Origin: Clostridiales bacterium
GTDB lineage: Bacteria; Bacillota; Clostridia; Saccharofermentanales; UBA5734
DNA: 6,390 bases
Direction of reading: 5' to 3'
Assembly (NCBI GenBank): GCA_003532195.1
Contig: DOFA01000002.1
Span: forward strand, 1 to 6,390
Shown: piece after piece, positions 1-5,497 of the stretch
Position numbering within the stretch: the stretch's first letter is position 1
Layout of the letters: each line of letters opens with the position of its first letter
Translations under genes and position numbers: made by a program
Notes under the pieces: model-generated
Told to the model about the DNA's origin: nothing
The model's database searches: none
What the model saw: only the letters and a program-made list of their open reading frames with translations

Positions 1-486
1 GATCAGTTTGCTGTAGTCGCGGATATTTTCCGTGGTCGGCGCGCAGCATTGCTCGCGCTTCATGCGCAAAACAGGGTCGATCTTGGCGAAAAAGGACTTG
101 ATGAACGAATGGTTGAAGCCGGCCGGGTAGCTTTCCGGAGCGATTTCCCCATTCTCGTTGGCCCACTCGTCGAGGTTGAACGTATAGACATTGCGGCAGT
201 TGATGCGGAACCGGTTGATCAGTTCGGCCACGGATTCATAGGTGGTCGGACAGGGATTCGGCATCAGCATGACCAGCTTCTGATTCATTTTATCGGATTC
301 CTGGATGCGCAGGATCATGTCCGCGAGCCAGAGTCCGCCGACATCCGGGACAATTTTGATTTTGAAATCAGGATTAGGATGCTTTTCCATGTCTTCCCGG
401 CGGATCTTGCGAACTCGTTCGAGGACTTCCCTGTCCTGGAAAGGAATCCAGGGGGCTGGCTTAAAGGTAAAGCGGTTCTGTTCCAT
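1..486 (-). CDS. NagB-like glucosamine-6-phosphate deaminase/isomerase family protein (partial, C-terminus beyond window)
   Basis: The frame is open from an ATG at 486 to the window edge, giving 162 N-terminal residues without a stop. The family (NagB/RpiA/6-phosphogluconolactonase fold) isomerises or deaminates phosphorylated amino sugars in the cytoplasm; E. coli NagB turns glucosamine-6-P into fructose-6-P plus ammonia. The segment VYTFNLDEW (residues 100-108), followed by PESY (117-120) and HSFIKSFFAKID (126-137), aligns with the NagB stretch TFNMDEY...PESYYSFMHRNFFDHVD. Asp106 is therefore the counterpart of the catalytic base Asp72. The NagB phosphate loop LPTGGTPMTTY is replaced by MPNPCPTTY (75-83), so the two glycines are missing. 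About 40 extra residues precede the first beta strand compared with NagB. AGGAGG at 496-501 sits 9 nt before the start and abuts the stop of the upstream creatininase-like gene 15 bp away, so the gene is the sixth visible one of the operon. The family is fairly sure; the exact reaction is open because the loop is altered and the C-terminal active-site half is not visible. Confidence 0.8.
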   Translation of the reverse strand, partial: MEQNRFTFKPAPWIPFQDREVLERVRKIRREDMEKHPNPDFKIKIVPDVGGLWLADMILRIQESDKMNQKLVMLMPNPCPTTYESVAELINRFRINCRNVYTFNLDEWANENGEIAPESYPAGFNHSFIKSFFAKIDPVLRMKREQCCAPTTENIRDYSKLI

Positions 487-501
487 AGTCCGTATCCTCC
501 T

Positions 502-1248
502 TTATAATGTCATGAATTGCTGCAAAATGCGGACTGCGGCGTCAGTTCCCGCTTTCAGGCAAGCGGCGCCCAAGGCCGCGTCGGCATAGGTCGGGTCGCC
601 GTAAAGGCCGGTCTTCGTATCTTGAAGGCCCCAGGTCGAAACCGGACCGCGCAGTTCGCTGTTGCAGCGGATGGCATCGCCTGAAGTATATTCCTCGGGA
701 TGAACCAGCTCGGGACGATAGGCCAGGACCATCGAGGTCTCCCATTCGCCGCCGTGAATATCGCCCTGGGGATCTTTTTTCAATTTATCGTAGAGCGGCT
801 GGCTCAGTTTCGCAGGCGACAAGGTGCAGATGAACTGGTCGTGCTTGTCAGCAATTTCGCGCATGACCGTGCGCAGCAGCCCGTCATGGTTGCCATGGCA
901 GTCGAGCAGGGCGACTTTTTTAAAGCCCTGGCCAATCAAGTTGTCAATCATATCGTAAATATAATCCATGAACACGCGGGTGCGGATTTTCAGGCATCCC
1001 GGCCAGCGCGTCACAATGTTCATCGAGTAGCCATAATAGATCGGCCGGGTCACCAGCACCGGAACGTTTTCTTTTTGCAGGCCTTCGGCAATCGCATCGC
1101 CGAACATAGTCGCAATGATGGCGTCGGTTTCAACCGGCAGATGGCGGCCGTGCTCTTCAGTCGTGCCGATCGGGATGATGACCAGCGTATTCTTCTCGAT
1201 CGCCGCCGCCAGCTGGGGCCAGGTTTGTTCACCATAATAATATGACAT
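502..1248 (-). CDS. Creatininase-family amidohydrolase
   Basis: A 248-residue protein, the usual length for the creatininase family (creatinine amidohydrolase, MftE and FAPy deformylase relatives). These are cytoplasmic metal-dependent enzymes that open cyclic amides or cleave other C-N bonds. The first metal-binding motif is clear: PIGTTEEHGRHLPVETD at residues 26-42, with Glu31, His33 and Asp42 spaced as the family ligands Glu34, His36 and Asp45. LLDCHGNHDG (114-123) takes the place of the NGHGGN/NGHYEN motif and supplies His118. HGGEWETS (165-172) matches the conserved HAGxxETS motif. Creatininase itself has a glutamate ligand two residues after the NGH-motif histidine; here that position is Asn120, so creatinine is not the likely substrate. 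AGGAGG at 1257-1262 lies 8 nt upstream of the ATG. The gene lies between the SDR (62-bp gap) and the nagB-like gene (15-bp gap), so it probably acts on an amide intermediate of the same sugar pathway; that role is inference. Confidence 0.9.
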   Translation of the reverse strand: MSYYYGEQTWPQLAAAIEKNTLVIIPIGTTEEHGRHLPVETDAIIATMFGDAIAEGLQKENVPVLVTRPIYYGYSMNIVTRWPGCLKIRTRVFMDYIYDMIDNLIGQGFKKVALLDCHGNHDGLLRTVMREIADKHDQFICTLSPAKLSQPLYDKLKKDPQGDIHGGEWETSMVLAYRPELVHPEEYTSGDAIRCNSELRGPVSTWGLQDTKTGLYGDPTYADAALGAACLKAGTDAAVRILQQFMTL

Positions 1249-1310
1249 GTTTCATTCCTCCTATAATTTATGCCGATCTAATCGGGTCAGATCCGTTACC
1301 TTTCTGATTC

Positions 1311-2087
1311 TTACCACGCCGTCCAGCCGCCGTCAACCACGATGTTCGATCCGGTTGTGAAGCTGGAAGCATCCGATGCCAGGTAAATGACCGCCCCGAC
1401 CATCTCCTGGGGCCCGCCGATCCGGCCGAGCATGGTTTTGTTGCGCAGCTCGTTGAGGAATTCTTCGGGCGGAAGCTTGGCACTATTCGGGAACGGGCCC
1501 GGGGTGACACAGTTGACGCGGATGTTGCGGTCGGCCAGATGGGCGGCGCAATAGCGGGTCAGCTGAATGACCGCGGCTTTACCGGCGCCATAGTTGGCCG
1601 GATTGTTCTGGCCGCTTTTGCCGTAGATCCTGGGGTCCGGCGAAACCATGCCGTACATGGAAGCGAAATTGACGATCACACCGCCGCCGTTAGCCGCGAA
1701 ATAGGGTATGACTTCACGGGTGCAGCGAAAGGCCGTGCCGACCGTGCCGTCGAGGCCCTTGTTCCATTCCTCGTCGCTCATCTTCTCAATCGGGCTGGCG
1801 GCGCCGTAAGCCGCGCAATTGACCAGGACATCGATCTTGCCGAAAATTGCCGCGGTTTTCTCCAGCATGGCCTGGATGGACGCGGTCTTGGACAAATCGC
1901 AGGCGATAAAGTGTTTCTTTTCTGAAACGGCCGGATCCTCGCCGGGCTCCGCTTTTCTTTCCGTGATGTCCGCGACAGCAACCTGCGCGCCGTAATTGAC
2001 GAATCCGTCGGCCAGCGCCGATCCGAGATAGCCCGAACCGCCTGTGACGACGACGACTTTACCTTCCATTGCAAACAATTCTTTCAT
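1311..2087 (-). CDS. Short-chain dehydrogenase/reductase (SDR) family oxidoreductase
   Basis: A 258-residue classical SDR, a cytoplasmic NAD(P)-dependent oxidoreductase that interconverts a hydroxyl and a carbonyl group. Cofactor motif TGGSGYLG is at residues 15-22. Asp40 closes the second beta strand, which favours NAD(H) over NADP(H). NCAA (90-93) replaces NNAG. The catalytic residues are Ser143, Tyr166 and Lys170 (YGAGK), followed by IRVNCVTPGPFPN. Ser143 and Tyr166 are 23 residues apart instead of the usual 12-13. The added loop (YGKSGQNNPAN) is also known from SDRs annotated as gluconate-5-dehydrogenase-like or PtmA-like, and probably helps shape the substrate pocket. The ATG at 2087 is preferred over the in-frame ATG at 2069 because AGGGG at 2095-2099 sits 7 nt before it. 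It starts 28 bp after the nagA-like gene. Within this operon it may oxidise or reduce a sugar or sugar acid so that a later enzyme can act; the substrate cannot be read from the sequence. Confidence 0.92.
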   Translation of the reverse strand: MKELFAMEGKVVVVTGGSGYLGSALADGFVNYGAQVAVADITERKAEPGEDPAVSEKKHFIACDLSKTASIQAMLEKTAAIFGKIDVLVNCAAYGAASPIEKMSDEEWNKGLDGTVGTAFRCTREVIPYFAANGGGVIVNFASMYGMVSPDPRIYGKSGQNNPANYGAGKAAVIQLTRYCAAHLADRNIRVNCVTPGPFPNSAKLPPEEFLNELRNKTMLGRIGGPQEMVGAVIYLASDASSFTTGSNIVVDGGWTAW

Positions 2088-2115
2088 TTCTGATCCCCTT
2101 TTCCTGTTGGTTGAT

Positions 2116-3318
2116 CTATGTTATTTTCAGTTTGCTAAAAACAGGCCGGCCGGCGATCCAGGTGTCGGTCACCCGCAGCGCTTCGTCCAGCAAGAGCAGG
2201 TCAGCATCATAGCCGGCTTTGATCTGGCCCTTGCGCCCGTCCAGGCCGAGAACGCGGGCCGGATTGGCCGAGGCCATGGCCACCGCCTGCGGCAAAGGCA
2301 GGCCGACCAGGGAAACAGCGTTGCGGACGGCGCGGTCCATCGTCAAACCGCTGCCGTTCAGGCCGCCGGGGCTCTGGCTGCTCGGACCCAGGCGGGCCGG
2401 CGCGCCTTCGTAGGCGACCGTGATTTCCTGCCCGCCCATGCTGGGATAGATCCCGGGCGGCATGCCGGCGTTGACATTGGCATCGGTAATCAAACAGACG
2501 CGGTCCGGGCCGAGTGTCTTGAGGGCCAGTTTGACCGCCAGGGGCTCCACATGCTCACCGTCCAGGATGAAGTCGACCGACGTCCGGTCGCTGGCCAGGA
2601 TGGCTTCGACCGCACCGCAGCCCCTGACGCCCGGCTCCTTGTCGCCCGGGTAAGGAAAAACATCATAAAAGTGCGTGGCATGGACGGCGCCGGCCAGGGT
2701 CGCCGCTTCAGTCTGTTCGGCCGTAGCCCGGGTATGCGTGATGAAAGCCGGGGCACCATATTGCGTCATGATCGGCAGCAGGCCGCAGATGCCGGGAACT
2801 TCCGGCGAGATGCCGAAAATCACCCGATAGGGCTGTAAAGCGGCAATCAGTTCCCGGACGCGTTCCGGGCTGTAATCCCGGGGAATGCTGGTTATGGAAC
2901 CGGACATTGCCAGATAATGGCCTTCGAGAAAAAATCCGAGGATAGCGGCGCCGGAATAAGATGCGGCTGAAAGTTCCTTTAAATGGCCAGCCTCCAGGTC
3001 CGGATCTTTCTGCGGTGTGAGCGCCGGCAGAAATCCGGTGACGCCAAAAGCCGGCAGAGCCTCGCACAACCGGGAAAGCCGGTCCGGCCCCCAATCGGCC
3101 AGATGGCTCATGGCGCCGTGCATGTGCAGGTCGATATAGCCTGGAACCAGATACCTGCCGCCGGCATCGACTGTTTCATATTCGGTCATCTGCCGCAGAC
3201 TGCCTTCGCCCGCCGCGACAAGATTTTCGATACGCCCGTCTGAAATCACGGCCGCATAATCATCCAGAATGCAGTCGCGGCTGACGATTCGGGAATTTTT
3301 AATGACAAAGGTAGACAT
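2116..3318 (-). CDS. nagA: N-acetylglucosamine-6-phosphate deacetylase (NagA) family protein
   Basis: A 400-residue amidohydrolase, slightly longer than E. coli NagA (382). The family removes the acetyl group from GlcNAc-6-P in the cytoplasm. Motifs in order: DLHMHG (63-68, metal-binding HxH, absent in E. coli NagA but present in the Bacillus type), LEGH (131-134, metal ligand Glu132), THTRAT (194-199, His195), ATHFYDVF (214-221, His216), DGEHVEP (253-259, His256, matching E. coli His251), ITDA (277-280, catalytic Asp279) and NGSGLTM before the C-terminal beta-sandwich. All metal and catalytic residues are kept. Some substrate contacts differ: the family asparagine after the second histidine is Asp219, the phosphate-binding arginine is Lys227, and the usual LEGP with its following KKGAH region is LEGHYLAMSG. 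It may thus be a NagA relative for a related N-acetylated sugar phosphate. GAGG at 3326-3329 lies 7 nt before the ATG. It is 18 bp after the aldolase gene. The symbol refers to the family; substrate identity is less certain. Confidence 0.88.
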   Translation of the reverse strand: MSTFVIKNSRIVSRDCILDDYAAVISDGRIENLVAAGEGSLRQMTEYETVDAGGRYLVPGYIDLHMHGAMSHLADWGPDRLSRLCEALPAFGVTGFLPALTPQKDPDLEAGHLKELSAASYSGAAILGFFLEGHYLAMSGSITSIPRDYSPERVRELIAALQPYRVIFGISPEVPGICGLLPIMTQYGAPAFITHTRATAEQTEAATLAGAVHATHFYDVFPYPGDKEPGVRGCGAVEAILASDRTSVDFILDGEHVEPLAVKLALKTLGPDRVCLITDANVNAGMPPGIYPSMGGQEITVAYEGAPARLGPSSQSPGGLNGSGLTMDRAVRNAVSLVGLPLPQAVAMASANPARVLGLDGRKGQIKAGYDADLLLLDEALRVTDTWIAGRPVFSKLKIT

Positions 3319-3336
3319 ATGAACGCCTCGCTTGTA

Positions 3337-4224
3337 TCAAATCAGCTGAAATTCCTGCATGCAGGCTTTTATTTTCTCCATCTGCCCGGCGCTGGGCTGG
3401 AAATAATAGTCAGGATGGAAGATGCCTTCATACCCGAGCAGGTTCATGGCATAGGTGAATGACGGGAAAATCTGTTCCTGAGCGAAGGTGTCGCGCAGAC
3501 GGACGATCTCCATAAGCCGGGCGGTCCCGGCAGCCTGGTCTCCGGCTGCCAGAGCTTTGTACATCGCCTGGCCTATTTTGCCGGTGCAGGCAAACATGCC
3601 GTCGAGGTTACGGATGATGCCCTGGGCGTAAGCCTGGTCGAAGGTATCCAGTCCGCTGTACAGGACATGGAAATCCTCCCGGTATTCCTGCGCGTCAACC
3701 ATCTGCTGCAGCTGCAAGGCTAGTTTCAGGTCGCCGGTTTTGATGCCCTTGATATTTTTTTCATTCTTGAGCCCGATCATGGTTTGCAGCGTGATTTTAT
3801 TGCGCGCCGCGAACGGAAGATCATAGAGGTAGACCGGGAAAGGCGAATACTGGGCCAGGGCGCTGTAAAATTGCACCAGCTCCCGGTCGGATACTGTATA
3901 GTAATAGGGCGCCGTGGCGACAACGCCGTCGATTTTCAAGCCCGCCAAAGCATCGATCCGGTCGCAGGCCCGGCCGACCGACGTGTCGGTCACGCCGACG
4001 AAAACCGGGCAGGACTGCCCGGCGGCTTCAACCGCCGTCCGCGCGGTCCGGACATATTCGCTGTGGCGCAGAAAAACGCCCAGGCCCATCGAACCCATGA
4101 CCAGCAAGCCTGATGCGCCGAACCGGACCTGGTCTTCGACCTCCCGGGCAAAACTGCCGGCAGCCAGCCAGCCCCCGGAATCCAACGGAGTTCCCAGAGC
4201 GGTGTAAAATCCACTGTTAAGCAT
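3337..4224 (-). CDS. DapA/NanA-family class I pyruvate aldolase (dihydrodipicolinate synthase family)
   Basis: A 295-residue TIM-barrel protein, close to E. coli DapA (292) and NanA (297). The family forms a Schiff base between pyruvate and a lysine and makes or cleaves 2-keto acids. Lys162 in GIKTGD (160-165) is the Schiff-base lysine and Tyr134 in YDLP (134-137) the catalytic tyrosine, matching DapA Lys161/Tyr133. The pyruvate-carboxylate loop is GSMGLG (44-49) where NanA has GSTGE and DapA GTTGE, so one hydroxyl residue is a methionine and the following glutamate is missing. YDLP replaces the common YNxP, and the sugar-binding GxDE of NanA is GLDT. I chose the ATG at 4224 because AGGAG at 4233-4237 lies 8 nt before it; the in-frame GTG at 4242 has no ribosome binding site. 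Position directly after lacI and before nagA argues for a catabolic aldolase, for example of a sialic acid-like or 2-keto-3-deoxy sugar acid, and against lysine biosynthesis. Family assignment is firm; the substrate is not. Confidence 0.9.
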   Translation of the reverse strand: MLNSGFYTALGTPLDSGGWLAAGSFAREVEDQVRFGASGLLVMGSMGLGVFLRHSEYVRTARTAVEAAGQSCPVFVGVTDTSVGRACDRIDALAGLKIDGVVATAPYYYTVSDRELVQFYSALAQYSPFPVYLYDLPFAARNKITLQTMIGLKNEKNIKGIKTGDLKLALQLQQMVDAQEYREDFHVLYSGLDTFDQAYAQGIIRNLDGMFACTGKIGQAMYKALAAGDQAAGTARLMEIVRLRDTFAQEQIFPSFTYAMNLLGYEGIFHPDYYFQPSAGQMEKIKACMQEFQLI

Positions 4225-4232
4225 GTTCTTAT

Positions 4233-4237
4233 CTCCT
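4233..4237 (-). promoter_or_regulatory. Ribosome binding site that sets the aldolase start
   Basis: AGGAG on the minus strand lies 8 nt upstream of the ATG at 4224 and inside the potential N-terminal extension that would begin at the GTG at 4242. Nothing resembling a Shine-Dalgarno sequence precedes that GTG, so the shorter protein is preferred. Confidence 0.75.
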
Positions 4238-4266
4238 GTCACCTGGTTATTTCACTCGATTATTAT

Positions 4267-5268
4267 TTATCTGACGCTGTCCCGGATGATAAAATCGGCG
4301 GTAACCACCATTTTCCCCATCTTATTATCCAGATCGCCGGTCAGGAAACCAAAGGCCATTTCGCCCATCCGACGCAGCGGCAGGCTGAAGGTCGTCAGGG
4401 GCGGCTGAACATAGCGGCTCAAATCGCTGTTGTCAAATCCGACCACGGACACATCCTCCGGAATAGCCAGGCCATTCTCCTTGATCGCGCGCATGGCGCC
4501 GATGGCGTACATGTCTGAGGTGGTGATCACGGCGTCCGGCCTGTCGCGGGACAGGATCAGGTTCATCTGCATATAGCCGGCTTCCATCATGTCCATCTGG
4601 CTGTCATAGGAAATGACGACCCGGTCGTCGGCAGAGAGTCCGGCTTCCTTCATGGCCGCCCGGTATCCGTCCATGCGCTCCTGCAGGCTGAACGTCCAGA
4701 TCGGCGGCGTAATATACCAGATATTGGTGCAGCCTTTGCGCGCCAGGTACAGGGTGGCCTTGTAAGTGCACTGGTAGTTGTTGATCAGGATCTGGGGATA
4801 CTGGTTGGAATAGCCGTATATTTTATCAACTGTGACGATGCTGCTGCTGCCGAGGGACTCGATGAGATCGTCATCCAGCACCGTGCTGATAAACGCATAT
4901 CCCGAGGTCTGCACGCCGCGCAGGAAACGCAGCTCAGCTTTTTCTGTTTCATAATCGTGCCGGGTCTCCGAGATGTGCAGAACAATGCTCTGCTTGGCGC
5001 ACATATCGCGCAATCCACGGACAATGCCGAGATAATAAGGGTTGTTCAAATCCGGGATCAGGGCGGCAAAAACATTTCTTTTGCCTTTACGCAAGGAAGC
5101 GGCATATTCATTGGGGATATATTCGAGCTCATCAATGGCGTCCATGACCTTGCGCCTGGTTTTTGCGGCGACCTTCGCGCTGCCGCTGACGACCAGCGAT
5201 ACCGTGGCGATTGATACATTTGCCTTCAGCGCCACGTCCCTGATGGTGACTTTTGCAAAGCCGCTCAT
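4267..5268 (-). CDS. LacI/GalR-family transcriptional regulator
   Basis: A 333-residue regulator of standard LacI-family length. Residues 7-28 (VTIRDVALKANVSIATVSLVV) form the N-terminal helix-turn-helix. The hinge helix YIPNEYAASLRKGK (50-63) carries the leucine (Leu59) that normally wedges into a central CG step of the operator. Residues from about 64 form the periplasmic-binding-protein-like effector domain, with the typical SDMYAIGAMRAIKENG, IPEDVSVVGFDN and PPLTTF segments near its end. The recognition-helix pair Ile20-Ala21 resembles Met-Ala of CcpA-type members, which bind CG-centred palindromes. It is the first gene after the promoter at 5344-5372 and 42 bp before the aldolase, so it probably represses its own operon and is relieved by a pathway sugar. 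The Shine-Dalgarno match is poor (AAAGG at 5281-5285, 12 nt from the ATG), which would keep regulator levels low relative to the enzymes. Effector unknown. Confidence 0.93.
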   Translation of the reverse strand: MSGFAKVTIRDVALKANVSIATVSLVVSGSAKVAAKTRRKVMDAIDELEYIPNEYAASLRKGKRNVFAALIPDLNNPYYLGIVRGLRDMCAKQSIVLHISETRHDYETEKAELRFLRGVQTSGYAFISTVLDDDLIESLGSSSIVTVDKIYGYSNQYPQILINNYQCTYKATLYLARKGCTNIWYITPPIWTFSLQERMDGYRAAMKEAGLSADDRVVISYDSQMDMMEAGYMQMNLILSRDRPDAVITTSDMYAIGAMRAIKENGLAIPEDVSVVGFDNSDLSRYVQPPLTTFSLPLRRMGEMAFGFLTGDLDNKMGKMVVTADFIIRDSVR

Positions 5269-5308
5269 ACTGAAACACTGCCTTTCCCTGACTTATACTG
5301 TCACCTGA

Positions 5309-5322
5309 TGGAAGCGCTCAAT
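5309..5322. promoter_or_regulatory. Candidate LacI-family operator in the lacI leader (CRE-like)
   Basis: The plus strand reads TGGAAGCGCTCAAT, with the palindromic core AGCGCT at 5313-5318 and a central CG. The left half matches the CcpA-type consensus (TGWAANCGNT...) well and the right half poorly. It lies roughly 20-30 nt after the predicted transcription start, a place where bound repressor would block transcription. It could serve the local LacI-type protein or a global CcpA-like regulator; it could also be chance. Confidence 0.35.
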
Positions 5323-5343
5323 AACAGATCATCTTCTATTTAC

Positions 5344-5372
5344 AGAATACGGTCGAACCGGGCGCTTGTCAA
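5344..5372 (-). promoter_or_regulatory. Sigma-70-type promoter of the lacI operon
   Basis: On the minus strand, TTGACA (5367-5372, perfect -35 consensus) and TATTCT (5344-5349, four of six matches to TATAAT) are separated by 17 bp. An AT-rich stretch just upstream (5373-5385) could act as an UP-type element. The start of transcription would be near 5337, leaving a leader of about 68 nt before the lacI ATG at 5268. This is the only strong promoter seen ahead of the six-gene run. Confidence 0.75.
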
Positions 5373-5381
5373 TAATAAATT

Positions 5382-5391
5382 AAAACGTTTC
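5382..5391. promoter_or_regulatory. Candidate upstream LacI-family operator
   Basis: AAAACGTTTC on the plus strand contains the perfect 8-bp palindrome AAACGTTT (5383-5390), the typical CG-centred core of LacI/GalR-family sites. It lies about 10 bp upstream of the -35 box. Its centre is 71 bp from that of the second candidate site (5313-5318), close to seven helical turns, so the two would face the same side of the DNA and could support a repression loop. Confidence 0.4.
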
Positions 5392-5497
5392 GATCGATTT
5401 GCGGCGAAACATCGCTTATTTATTGCGTAACCTCCCCGGCAGGCCGAAAAACCAGGGTTCTTTGTGGGTCAGTTCCATCAGGCGATCTCCGGATTTT

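Larger units (their letters stand above)
5269..5497 (-). other. Intergenic control region between the URO-D-like gene and the lacI operon
   Basis: This 229-bp stretch is the only large gap in the window. From the upstream side it holds a possible 20-codon reading frame (5478-5416), a short interrupted repeat GCGA-N4-TCGC (5404-5415), a CG-centred palindrome (5383-5390), an AT-rich block, a sigma-70 promoter (5372-5344) and a leader of about 68 nt to the lacI ATG with a second CG-centred palindrome. I found no stem followed by a U-tract, so termination of the upstream gene here is unproven and read-through into lacI is possible. Confidence 0.6.

Noticed and set aside
502..1248. True creatininase for creatinine use
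   Set aside because: A glutamate ligand position of creatininase is not kept and no creatinase or sarcosine gene is nearby; only the family assignment is supported.
2044..2838. Long plus-strand reading frame (264 codons) opposite the nagA-like gene; similar plus-strand frames at 49-507, 700-1245, 1539-1925 and 3784-4113
   Set aside because: These lie antisense to genes with clear family motifs, show no recognisable domain and have compositions typical of the complement of GC-rich coding DNA.
3337..4224. Lysine-biosynthetic dapA
   Set aside because: The GTTGE motif of DapA is replaced by GSMGLG and the gene lies in a LacI-controlled operon with NagA- and NagB-like genes; a catabolic aldolase is the better reading.
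4225..4242. Alternative GTG start giving the aldolase six more residues
   Set aside because: No ribosome binding site precedes the GTG, whereas AGGAG lies at ideal distance from the ATG at 4224.
5430..5460. Possible intrinsic terminator after the URO-D-like gene (CCCTGG pairing with CCGGGG around a 12-nt loop)
   Set aside because: The stem is short, includes a U-G wobble and is followed by AGGTTACG, so there is no U-tract.
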